Assembly: GCA_003450655.1 (NCBI GenBank)
Contig: DMFG01000082.1
Span: 1-6,482, forward strand
Direction: 5' to 3'
Length of the DNA stretch: 6,482 nt
Origin: Coxiellaceae bacterium
Lineage (GTDB): Bacteria; Pseudomonadota; Gammaproteobacteria; Coxiellales; Coxiellaceae
The translations under genes were made by a program, and so were the position numbers. Below are positions 1 through 6,409 of the stretch, in pieces; within the stretch, counting starts at the first letter, position 1, and every line of letters begins with the position of its first letter. The notes under the pieces are model-generated. The model was not told where the DNA came from. It worked only from the letters and a program-made list of their open reading frames with translations, and searched no databases.

Positions 1-1
1 C

Positions 2-1180
2 ATCCCGTTACTATTAGCCGAGGTTACATTGGGCCGCTTGGCTCGAGATACCCCTCCACAATCTCTACGCCTACTAGCTCAAGAGTCAGGGCACTCACCA
101 CACTGGCGCTGGCTAGGGGTTGCTGCTGTAACATGCACCTTTCTGATTATCACTTACTATAGCGTGATCACCGGCTGGGTCATCAACTACTTCATAAAAG
201 CCTGCTTTAATCAATTTCAATCACTCACAGAAACCCAAAGTATTGCTCTATTTACTCAATTAAAAAATCATACCGGCGCAATGGTACTCAGCGATAGTAT
301 TGTTATTATACTAGCCGCCATTGTAGTCTCTTTAGGCATTAAAAAAGGGCTGGAACGCTTAGTACTATGGCTCTTTCCCGCTATGTTTTTTCTACTTGTT
401 GCATTAGCCATTTACGCCTGTGCGACAGCAGACTTTTTACACACCATCCATTATCTATTCGATTTTCACCCCGAGGATTTTACTTTTAAAATTCTTCTCA
501 TGGCTTTAGGCCAAGCATTTTTCAGCTTAAGTATCGCTATGGGTATCAACATGGTCATGGGCGCCTATCTCCCCAAGTCTACTAATCTTGTCACAGCCAC
601 TATCTGGGTTGCTGTTGCAGATACAGCATTTGCCCTACTAGCTGGTTTAATTATTTTCCCCATTGTCTTCACTCACCACCTCTCAGCCACAGCAGGTCCC
701 AGCTTAATTTTTCAATCACTTCCGATTGCATTCAGCCATATGCCATTCGGAGCAGTCTTTGGCGTATTATTCTTTGTGTTATTATTTTTTGCTGCATTCT
801 CTTCAGTTGTTGCTTTATTTGAAGTCACTATCAGCACACTCACACGAATAGCACACGGCTCACGACGAAAAGTATTTATCTACACCGTTATTATTTGGTG
901 GGGCCTTAGCCTACTAACCATTGGCTCATTTAGTCACCCTGCAATATTCCAAGTATTTAACCGCACTTGGTTTACCCTAATCGATACATTCACGGCCGCT
1001 ATTTTAATCCCAGTCTGCGGAATACTGATAGCTATCTTTGCAGGCTGGCTTGTTTCAGATAACCAACTACAACAACTCGGCTGGAACACTCAGAGCTTCT
1101 GGTATAAAATCTGGCGTTTGATTTTACGGTATATTGCTCCAATCGCTATTGGCTGCATCTTGATTGGGGTTAATCAATAA
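2..1180 (+). CDS. Sodium-dependent transporter, NSS (neurotransmitter:sodium symporter) family, 5' end missing
   Basis: This is an inner-membrane Na+-coupled symporter, probably for an amino acid. The open frame runs in from the window edge, and 392 residues are visible. The first residues (IPLLLAEVTLGR) match the conserved start of helix 2 in LeuT-type proteins (IPLMWIEWAMGR in LeuT), so helix 1 with its ion and substrate residues lies upstream. The TTG at nt 29 falls inside this helix 2 motif and is not a real start. Helix 3 carries the Tyr-Tyr pair (nt 155-160) whose LeuT counterpart lines the substrate site. Helix 6 has GQAFFSLSIAMG (nt 509-544), like LeuT GQIFFTLSLGFG. Helix 8 has FFAAFSSVVA, whose Ser-Ser (nt 800-805) matches the Na2-site positions of LeuT. 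After helix 8 I count about three more hydrophobic segments, giving the 11-helix layout of many bacterial NSS proteins rather than the 12 of LeuT. Substrate cannot be read from the sequence. The gene ends 20 bases before serA, suggesting one operon. Family is secure; serine or another amino acid as substrate would be speculation. Confidence 0.9.
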   Translation: MPLLLAEVTLGRLARDTPPQSLRLLAQESGHSPHWRWLGVAAVTCTFLIITYYSVITGWVINYFIKACFNQFQSLTETQSIALFTQLKNHTGAMVLSDSIVIILAAIVVSLGIKKGLERLVLWLFPAMFFLLVALAIYACATADFLHTIHYLFDFHPEDFTFKILLMALGQAFFSLSIAMGINMVMGAYLPKSTNLVTATIWVAVADTAFALLAGLIIFPIVFTHHLSATAGPSLIFQSLPIAFSHMPFGAVFGVLFFVLLFFAAFSSVVALFEVTISTLTRIAHGSRRKVFIYTVIIWWGLSLLTIGSFSHPAIFQVFNRTWFTLIDTFTAAILIPVCGILIAIFAGWLVSDNQLQQLGWNTQSFWYKIWRLILRYIAPIAIGCILIGVNQ

Positions 1181-1200
1181 AAGGACTTAGGCGAATAAGC

Positions 1201-2412
1201 ATGACAAGCACACAATCCAAACATAAAACACACACACAATCGAAATTTAATGTACAACTGATTGATAACTTATCTCATCAGAGTCTTGCCTTGCTTAATC
1301 AACATACTGATCAATTTTCAATCTCCACTGAGGCTACACAAGCCCATGCCATGCTTTTACGATCAACCAATCTCCATCAACACACTTTCCCTGATTCATT
1401 AGAAATCATTGGTCGTGCTGGAGCAGGCACTAACAACATACCGATTCAAACCCTGACTGACCGAGGGATTCCAGTCTTAAATACGCCCGGCGCAAATGCT
1501 AATGCTGTTAAAGAGCTCGTCATTGCGGGCTTACTCTTATCAAGCAGGAACCTATGTCGCGCCTGGCAATATGTGCAAACACTACCCGCCAATGAACAAC
1601 TCACCACTACCATTGAAAGCAACAAAAAACAGTTCACCGGATCCGAACTCCCTGGAAAGACTTTAGGTGTGATTGGCCTAGGCAATATCGGTCTCAGTGT
1701 TGCTAATACAGCGAACCAACTGGGCATGCGCGTATTAGGCTATGACCCAGCTATCTCAGTTAAACACGCATGGCAACTCAGTAGCGATGTCGAACAAATT
1801 AATGACCTCTCTGAACTTCTTGAACAAGTCGACTTTTTAACGCTACACATCCCACTAACAAAAGAAACAACCAATTTCTTAGACGCTAAGAAACTCGCTG
1901 CATTAAAAAATCAAGTGATTATTCTGAACTTTTCTCGTGCTAACATTGTTGATCACTTAGCGATGAAAGAAGCCTTAAACACATCAGCTGTCCGCTGCTA
2001 TGTTTCTGACTTCCCTAACTCAGTGCTACACAATCATCCTCAGACCATCACACTCCCTCACTTAGGCGCCTCTACTCTAGAAGCACAAGAAAACTGTGCT
2101 AGTATGATTGCCAACCAAACTCATGCATTCTTACTAAATGGTACGATTACACACTCAGTCAATTTTCCTACTATTTCCATGAAAAGAAGCCAAGGCTATC
2201 GTATCTCCATTGCCAATGAAAACATCCCTAACATGGTTGCTCAAATTTCCACAGTACTCTCTAAGAGTGGTCTCAATATTTTAGAAATGATTAATCAATC
2301 ACGTAATGACATTGCATACAACCTCATTGATATTGACCAACCCATCCAACCTCAACAAATCGAATCACTACAAGCCATTCAAGGTGTTTTACGTATTCGA
2401 AACTTACATTAA
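1201..2412 (+). CDS. serA: D-3-phosphoglycerate dehydrogenase, short form with C-terminal ACT domain
   Basis: It oxidises 3-phosphoglycerate to 3-phosphohydroxypyruvate with NAD+, the first step of serine synthesis, in the cytoplasm. The 403 residues show an N-terminal substrate-binding part with GRAGAGTNNI (71-80), a Rossmann segment with GLGNIG (159-164) followed by Asp182 for the NAD ribose, catalytic Arg246 in NFSRANIVD and catalytic His287 in LPHLGAST. An ACT domain spans about 333-403. Length is close to E. coli SerA (410). At the expected catalytic Glu, the protein reads SDFPNSV (269-275), with no acidic residue where E. coli has FPTEP. In the ACT domain, alignment to the E. coli serine-binding residues His344, Asn346 and Asn364 gives Asn339, Asn341 and Asn359, so serine inhibition is plausible but unproven. 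The first 14 residues are polar (Ser/Thr/Gln/Lys/His) and precede the conserved fold. No other in-frame start lies nearby and a stop sits upstream, so ATG 1201 is the only choice. The ribosome site is weak (AGG at 1189-1191). Substrate specificity among 2-hydroxyacid dehydrogenases is inferred from the ACT domain and overall match. Confidence 0.9.
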   Translation: MTSTQSKHKTHTQSKFNVQLIDNLSHQSLALLNQHTDQFSISTEATQAHAMLLRSTNLHQHTFPDSLEIIGRAGAGTNNIPIQTLTDRGIPVLNTPGANANAVKELVIAGLLLSSRNLCRAWQYVQTLPANEQLTTTIESNKKQFTGSELPGKTLGVIGLGNIGLSVANTANQLGMRVLGYDPAISVKHAWQLSSDVEQINDLSELLEQVDFLTLHIPLTKETTNFLDAKKLAALKNQVIILNFSRANIVDHLAMKEALNTSAVRCYVSDFPNSVLHNHPQTITLPHLGASTLEAQENCASMIANQTHAFLLNGTITHSVNFPTISMKRSQGYRISIANENIPNMVAQISTVLSKSGLNILEMINQSRNDIAYNLIDIDQPIQPQQIESLQAIQGVLRIRNLH

Positions 2413-2430
2413 TACATCAAGAGCCACATC

Positions 2431-4092
2431 ATGACAGAGCAAAGCATCGCTGAAAAAACGAATTTTATTCGTAAAATCATTGAAGAAGACCTTAACACCG
2501 GAAAACACACCACCATCACTACTCGTTTCCCGCCTGAACCAAACGGCTTCTTGCATATTGGGCATGCCAAATCCATTTGCCTTAATTTTTCTTTAGCACA
2601 GGATTTTAGCGGAACATGCCATTTACGCTTTGATGACACTAACCCCAATAAAGAGTGTGATAGTTATATTCAAGCCATCAAAGAAGATATTCAGTGGCTA
2701 GGGTTTGACTGGAAAGATCACCTGTATCATGCCTCACATTATTTTGAACAATTATACCAATTAGCTATTCATCTCATTCAATCAGGTCTAGCTTACGTTG
2801 ACGACCTCTCGGCAGAAGCCATGAAAGAATTTCGTGGGTCACTCACGCAACCTGGGAAAAATAGCCCTTCCCGAGAACGTTCCATTGAAGACAATCTAGA
2901 TCTCTTTAAACGCATGAAAGCCGGTGAATTTAAGGAAGGCAAATATACCTTACGTGCAAAAATAGACATGCAATCTGGTAATGTTAATTTGCGTGATCCT
3001 GTAATGTATCGCATCATGTATGTCTCTCACCATCAAACTAAAGATGCGTGGTGTATTTACCCGATGTATGATTTTACACACGCATTATCAGATGCTATTG
3101 AAGGCATAACACACTCACTGTGCACACTCGAATTTCAAGATCATCGCCCCTTGTATGATTGGTTTATCCAGCACTGCAATATGCCTAACCAACCACGTCA
3201 AATCGAATTTTCAAGACTTAACCTAAACTACACGGTTACTAGTAAACGTAAGCTCAAACAACTCATTGATGAACATCACGTCGCTGGCTGGAATGACCCA
3301 AGACTACCGACACTCTCAGGCTTACGTCGACGCGGCTATACACCACATGCCATCCGAGAGTTCTGCCAACGCATTGGCATTTCCAAACAGGACTCCATCA
3401 TTGATATCGGCCAACTAGAACAAACTCTTCGAGATGATCTCAACCACAATGCGATGAGAAAAATGGCGATTTTAAGCCCATTAAAAGTTATTATCACCAA
3501 CTATGATCAAGAGCATGAAATGCTCATGCTTTCCAATCACCCACAACGCCCTGAATGTGGCAAACGCTCTGTACCATTTTCTAATACTCTCTACATTGAC
3601 CATGATGACTTCATGGAAACCCCTCCCCCAAAATACCATCGATTATCACCTGGCAATGAAGTGCGTCTAATGAATGCCTATGTCATTCGCTGTGATGAAG
3701 TCGTTAAAAATACAGAGGGCCAAGTTATTGAACTTCGATGCAGTTATGCCCCTGAAACATTAGGCGGAAAAAAACCACACCATGGAAAAAAAGTTAAAGG
3801 CATCATTCACTGGCTTTCTGCCGAACAAGCACTCGATGCTGAAATTCGCCTATATGATCGACTATTCTTAACTCCTAACCCAGGTGCTACTAACGATTTA
3901 GTTGAATTCATTAACCCAGATTCCTTGACCGTCATCAAACAAGCTAAAGTTGAGGCTTCGTTAGCAGAAGCGCAACCAGAAACTGCTTTTCAATTTAACC
4001 GTGTTGGCTATTTCTGCGCTGATCAGTTTGATCACAACAGCACACAGCTGGTCTTCAACCGCAGCGTATCACTTCGAGAAACTTGGCAATAA
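2431..4092 (+). CDS. glnS: Glutaminyl-tRNA synthetase (class I)
   Basis: It attaches glutamine to tRNA-Gln using ATP, in the cytoplasm. The 553 residues match E. coli GlnS (554) closely along the whole length. The Rossmann catalytic core has PPEPNG (34-39) and the HIGH motif as HIGH itself (42-45). RFDDTNP (66-72) and [13 protein letters not shown] (232-244) follow; Asp237 matches E. coli Asp235, which takes part in tRNA recognition. The second class I signature (MSK in E. coli) reads TSK here (270-272) within TVTSKRKL; the catalytic lysine is kept. The C-terminal beta-barrel anticodon-binding part runs from about 345 to the end, with NPGA (483-486) and GYFCADQ (526-532). A direct GlnRS implies glutamine is charged directly in this organism rather than only through Glu-tRNA amidation. 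ATG 2431 follows an AAGAG ribosome site (2419-2423) by 7 bases, and the N-terminus aligns with E. coli. It lies 18 bases after serA and is probably the last gene of that operon. Confidence 0.97.
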   Translation: MTEQSIAEKTNFIRKIIEEDLNTGKHTTITTRFPPEPNGFLHIGHAKSICLNFSLAQDFSGTCHLRFDDTNPNKECDSYIQAIKEDIQWLGFDWKDHLYHASHYFEQLYQLAIHLIQSGLAYVDDLSAEAMKEFRGSLTQPGKNSPSRERSIEDNLDLFKRMKAGEFKEGKYTLRAKIDMQSGNVNLRDPVMYRIMYVSHHQTKDAWCIYPMYDFTHALSDAIEGITHSLCTLEFQDHRPLYDWFIQHCNMPNQPRQIEFSRLNLNYTVTSKRKLKQLIDEHHVAGWNDPRLPTLSGLRRRGYTPHAIREFCQRIGISKQDSIIDIGQLEQTLRDDLNHNAMRKMAILSPLKVIITNYDQEHEMLMLSNHPQRPECGKRSVPFSNTLYIDHDDFMETPPPKYHRLSPGNEVRLMNAYVIRCDEVVKNTEGQVIELRCSYAPETLGGKKPHHGKKVKGIIHWLSAEQALDAEIRLYDRLFLTPNPGATNDLVEFINPDSLTVIKQAKVEASLAEAQPETAFQFNRVGYFCADQFDHNSTQLVFNRSVSLRETWQ

Positions 4093-4097
4093 ATAGC

Positions 4098-4135
4098 AAA
4101 AAGGCCCTGACCACCTCACCAAAAGGGCTTTTTTT
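4098..4135. terminator. Intrinsic terminator after glnS, likely bidirectional
   Basis: It begins five bases after the glnS stop. The left arm (4098-4108, A-run then GGCCCT) pairs with the right arm (4124-4135, AGGGC then seven T). The stem has five Watson-Crick pairs (one A-T, four G-C), one G-T wobble and flanking A-T pairs, over a 15-base loop. The T-run at 4129-4135 serves as the U-tract for transcription from the left. On the opposite strand the A-run at 4098-4102 becomes a U-tract, so it could also stop leftward transcription. The loop is larger than usual, but the position and U-tract make the call strong. Confidence 0.85.
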
Positions 4136-4146
4136 GATCAAAAAAA
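4129..4146. repeat. 18-base perfect palindrome of T7-GATC-A7
   Basis: Seven T, then GATC, then seven A form an exact palindrome that overlaps the U-tract of the glnS terminator. GATC is the Dam methylation site, if the host has Dam. The palindrome may be an accident of a T-run followed by an A-rich spacer, or may strengthen termination in the opposite direction. No binding protein can be named from the sequence. Confidence 0.5.
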
Positions 4147-4361
4147 CACCAAATTAAGCGTCATAACCTTCTTTTCATGCAGTTAGAAAAGAATTCAGAC
4201 CACAATCAGACGCGACTTTTATAAACCAAAGTAAAAATATAAACCGTTGAAATATAATTACTTTTTTATATTTTTAGCGCTGAAATCTAAACCTAAAATA
4301 ATCACCCCATCAAAAAATTAAATTTATTTAAGCTTTCGGGCAAATAAAACCCAATTTCCCC
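4147..4361. other. AT-rich non-coding stretch upstream of the fis promoter
   Basis: I see no plausible gene on either strand here. The stretch is clearly more AT-rich than the genes, with A- and T-runs typical of regulatory DNA bound by nucleoid proteins or acting as UP-like elements. It contains two perfect inverted repeats: an 8-base pair (TTCTTTTC 4169-4176 with GAAAAGAA 4186-4193, 9-base loop) and a 9-base pair (AAAAATATA 4233-4241 with TATATTTTT 4267-4275, 25-base loop). A perfect TATAAT at 4253-4258 lacks a recognisable -35 and may be chance in this composition. A regulatory role is inference. Confidence 0.5.
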
Positions 4362-4389
4362 TTGTGCCCGCCAATTCCAATGCTATAAT
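4362..4389 (+). promoter_or_regulatory. Sigma-70-type promoter for fis-purH, extended -10
   Basis: A consensus -10 hexamer TATAAT (4384-4389) is preceded by TGC (4381-4383), giving an extended -10. A partial -35, TTGTGC (4362-4367), lies 16 bases upstream. Transcription would start near 4395-4397, leaving a leader of about 100 nt before the fis start. AT-rich DNA lies upstream. It is the best promoter-like sequence in the gap and sits correctly for fis, downstream of the glnS terminator. No mapped start is available. Confidence 0.75.
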
Positions 4390-4401
4390 GTTGCACTTAA
4401 A

Positions 4402-4469
4402 ATACACAAACCGGGTAACATATTCCCTTTTTGTGTGTAACGGGGAATTGCAACGGTGCAATTCACACA
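4402..4469 (+). promoter_or_regulatory. Structured fis leader with competing hairpins
   Basis: Hairpin A: 4402-4410 pairs with 4430-4438 (nine pairs, one G-T wobble), with inner GGG (4413-4415) pairing CCC (4425-4427) across a 2x2 internal loop. Hairpin B: GAATTGCA (4445-4452) pairs perfectly with TGCAATTC (4457-4464) around the tetraloop ACGG. Two alternatives compete: TGTGT (4434-4438) can pair with ACACA (4465-4469), extending B and opening A, and ATTCCC (4422-4427) can pair with GGGAAT (4443-4448), breaking both. No U-tract follows either hairpin, so this is not an obvious terminator. The pairings are seen directly; a role in controlling fis translation or transcript stability is inference. 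It matches no riboswitch I recognise. Confidence 0.5.
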
Positions 4470-4480
4470 GCCAATCAACC

Positions 4481-4487
4481 AAAGGAG
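4481..4487 (+). promoter_or_regulatory. Strong ribosome binding site deciding the fis start
   Basis: AAAGGAG (4481-4487) lies 7 bases before the TTG at 4495, an ideal spacing. The alternative GTG at 4456 lies in the loop and stem of hairpin B with no such site, and the ATG at 4534 is too far downstream. This site therefore supports TTG as the fis start. Confidence 0.8.
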
Positions 4488-4494
4488 CAAGCCC

Positions 4495-4791
4495 TTGAAA
4501 GGAGTAGCACAACTCGCAGAACAAGTTTTAACAATGTCAACAGAAGCTGATATTGAAGAAAAAACACTTGCTGAAAGCGTTAGAACTTCACTGAATAAAT
4601 ACTTCACTCAACTAGAAGGTCAAACACCTGCTAATCTATACAACTTAGTATTAGCTGAAGTAGAAAAACCTCTACTTGAACTTGTATTGAAATTAACGAA
4701 CAACAACCAAAGCAAAGCTGCCATCATTCTTGGCCTAAGCCGCGGAACGTTACGTAAAAAAATGGCTGCCTACGGTTTAAACCACAAGTAA
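4495..4791 (+). CDS. fis: Nucleoid-associated DNA-binding protein Fis (factor for inversion stimulation)
   Basis: Fis is a small homodimeric DNA-bending protein that organises the nucleoid, activates rRNA and tRNA promoters in fast growth and assists site-specific recombination in E. coli. Starting at TTG 4495 gives 98 residues, exactly the E. coli length. The middle (LVLAEVEKPLLELVL, 51-65) matches the dimer helix of E. coli Fis (LVLAEVEQPLLDMVM). The helix-turn-helix spans about 71-94. Arg83, Thr85, Arg87 and Lys88 match the E. coli DNA-contact residues Arg85, Thr87, Arg89 and Lys90, while E. coli Asn84 is Ser82. The N-terminal arm, which in E. coli contacts invertases, is poorly conserved. 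The TTG start is backed by the ribosome site at 4481-4487; a GTG at 4456 would add 13 residues. In E. coli and Pseudomonas fis follows dusB; here no dusB precedes it and fis has its own promoter. purH follows after a 43-base gap. Confidence 0.95.
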   Translation: MKGVAQLAEQVLTMSTEADIEEKTLAESVRTSLNKYFTQLEGQTPANLYNLVLAEVEKPLLELVLKLTNNNQSKAAIILGLSRGTLRKKMAAYGLNHK

Positions 4792-4810
4792 GCTTTAAGG
4801 ACGATTTCTT

Positions 4811-4823
4811 CATCAGGGTGATG
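4811..4823 (+). promoter_or_regulatory. Small hairpin holding the purH ribosome-site candidate
   Basis: CATCA (4811-4815) and TGATG (4819-4823) pair perfectly around a GGG loop. GGTGAT (4817-4822) is complementary to the 3' end of 16S rRNA and is the only Shine-Dalgarno-like sequence near purH. It fits the GTG at 4823 by distance from the G-run (4 bases) better than the ATG at 4835 (16 bases). The purH start is therefore not settled by spacing. Confidence 0.4.
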
Positions 4824-4834
4824 TGGCAACTTAT

Positions 4835-6409
4835 ATGACAACGACGTCTAAATCTCAGCGCGCACTGGTTAGTGTGTACAACAAAGAATCGCTGAACGAC
4901 TTAGCAACTGGGTTGTCATCATTAGGGATTGCTATCATCGCAACAGGTAACACGTACAAGCAACTTACCCAACTGGGGATTGCAGTTACAGAACTGAGCG
5001 ACTATACCAACTTTCCTGAAATCATGGATGGTCGAGTAAAGTCACTTCACCCTAAAATTCATGGCGGCATTTTAGCCCGTCGCACACAAGACCAAGACAC
5101 TCTCTTAGCACACCAGATTCAACCTATTGATCTTGTGATCTGCAATCTATACCCATTTGAACAAACAATTAAACAACCCGACTGCACAACCGCTGACGCT
5201 ATCGAACATATTGATATTGGTGGACCCACCATGATTCGAGCTGCAGCTAAAAACTTTAATGATGTAACTGTTGTCACTGACCCCAATGACTACCCACAAC
5301 TCCTCGACGAATTAAAAAAACACGGCACAACCAGCCTAGCTACACGCCAACATCTCGCCTGCAAAGCTTTCCAACTCATTGCACACTACGATAATGCCAT
5401 TGCTGGCTATTTCTCATCACAAGCAAGCACTGACGCTCTCACTAAACAGCTACCACCTGCGATAAGCCCTCAAGCAAAACAACCATTACGGTATGGCGAG
5501 AACCCACATCAATCTGCAGCCAGCTTCAAAGACAACCACCTTGCCGATGAAGGCGTTCTACAGGCCTCACTCATACAAGGAAAACCTCTTTCCTATAACA
5601 ACCTCATTGACAGTGATGCAACCTTCAATATCATTCGCTCACTCTCCACAACCAGCCCCGCTTGCGTGATAGTGAAGCATGCGACACCCTGTGGAGTTGC
5701 ACTAGATGATGACCTCACCCAAGCCTACCTAAAGGCTTACCAATGCGACCCTGAATCAGCTTTTGGTGGAATTATTGGAATCAACCAACCACTCACCACC
5801 ACACTAGCTGAACATATCTTACAACAGCAATTTACTGAAGTGATTCTTGCGCCATCGGTTTGCGCAGAAGCACGCACACTACTACAGAAAAAACCTAATC
5901 TACGTGTACTCTGCTTTGGTGATCGACACCTCTCACCACCAACCACCACGCAACTTCGCTCAATTTCAGGTGGAATCATCGCGCAAGAACCAGACTGGCA
6001 GCCACTCAACTTAAAAGACCTGACATGGGTCACGCAAACCACACCTTCTATGATCATCCAACAAGATGCGATTTTTGCGTGGAATGTTGTGAAACACGTT
6101 AAGTCCAATGCAATCATTTATGCCAAGAACAAACAAACCCTTGGCATTGGAAGCGGTCAAACCAGCCGTATCTTTAGCGCTAAAATAGCAGCACTACGGG
6201 CTGAACAAGCAGGCCTTTCACTATCTGGCGCCACTATGGCTTCCGATGCATTCTTCCCCTTTGCTGACAATATTGACTTAGCGCACCAACACGGTATTGA
6301 GTGTATTATCCAACCTGGCGGCTCTAAACGTGACCCTGAAGTCATTGCACGCGCCAATGAACTCAATATCTCCATGGCTTTTACAAAAGTACGTCACTTT
6401 TTACACTAA
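4835..6409 (+). CDS. purH: Bifunctional AICAR transformylase / IMP cyclohydrolase
   Basis: PurH catalyses the last two steps of de novo IMP synthesis: formyl transfer from 10-formyltetrahydrofolate to AICAR, then ring closure to IMP. From ATG 4835 it has 524 residues (E. coli 529). The N-terminal cyclohydrolase domain (about 1-190) has the MGS-like fold with DYTNFPEIMDGRVKSLHPKIHGGIL (starting at 56) and IDIGGPTMIRAAAKN (126-140). The transformylase domain (about 215-524) has RYGENPHQ (219-226), the catalytic Lys-His pair in VKHATPCGVA (Lys281, His282), SNAIIYAKN (424-432), GIGSGQTSR (437-445), MASDAFFPF (468-476), QPGGS (493-497) and the usual C-terminal RHFLH. The loop usually written STGGT is ATGNT here (36-40). 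Counting to RALVSV matches E. coli from ATG 4835; a GTG at 4823 would add four residues and lies nearer the ribosome-site candidate. It is probably cotranscribed with fis, as in Pseudomonas. purD, which often follows, is not in the window. Confidence 0.96.
   Translation: MTTTSKSQRALVSVYNKESLNDLATGLSSLGIAIIATGNTYKQLTQLGIAVTELSDYTNFPEIMDGRVKSLHPKIHGGILARRTQDQDTLLAHQIQPIDLVICNLYPFEQTIKQPDCTTADAIEHIDIGGPTMIRAAAKNFNDVTVVTDPNDYPQLLDELKKHGTTSLATRQHLACKAFQLIAHYDNAIAGYFSSQASTDALTKQLPPAISPQAKQPLRYGENPHQSAASFKDNHLADEGVLQASLIQGKPLSYNNLIDSDATFNIIRSLSTTSPACVIVKHATPCGVALDDDLTQAYLKAYQCDPESAFGGIIGINQPLTTTLAEHILQQQFTEVILAPSVCAEARTLLQKKPNLRVLCFGDRHLSPPTTTQLRSISGGIIAQEPDWQPLNLKDLTWVTQTTPSMIIQQDAIFAWNVVKHVKSNAIIYAKNKQTLGIGSGQTSRIFSAKIAALRAEQAGLSLSGATMASDAFFPFADNIDLAHQHGIECIIQPGGSKRDPEVIARANELNISMAFTKVRHFLH

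Noticed and set aside
29..31. TTG as the start of the transporter gene
   Set aside because: The reading frame is open to the window edge and the upstream residues belong to the conserved helix 2 motif, so the gene is truncated by the window.
1100..1108. TGGTATAAA as an internal promoter ahead of serA
   Set aside because: It resembles an extended -10 but has no fair -35 and lies inside conserved transporter coding sequence.
1446..1727. Minus-strand 93-residue frame inside serA
   Set aside because: It is antisense to the conserved Rossmann and substrate-binding regions of SerA and has no recognisable domain.
2409..3017. Minus-strand frames inside glnS
   Set aside because: They lie opposite the conserved catalytic core of GlnS and look like shadow frames.
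4253..4258. Second fis promoter with a perfect TATAAT
   Set aside because: No acceptable -35 at 16-18 bases upstream, and the region is so AT-rich that the hexamer is likely by chance.
4413..4427. Fis binding site for autoregulation
   Set aside because: The 15 bases have G and C at the ends and an AT-containing centre but miss several core consensus positions; too weak to call by eye.
4402..4464. Attenuator or riboswitch of a known class in the fis leader
   Set aside because: No U-tract follows the hairpins and the sequence matches no riboswitch core that I recognise; kept only as an unnamed structured leader.
4324..4607. Two overlapping minus-strand open frames covering the fis promoter and leader
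   Set aside because: They overlap the fis promoter, leader and coding region, resemble no protein I know and have no clear ribosome site.
5737..6375. Minus-strand open frames inside purH
   Set aside because: They are antisense to a well-conserved gene, with Cys- and Ser-rich translations typical of shadow frames.
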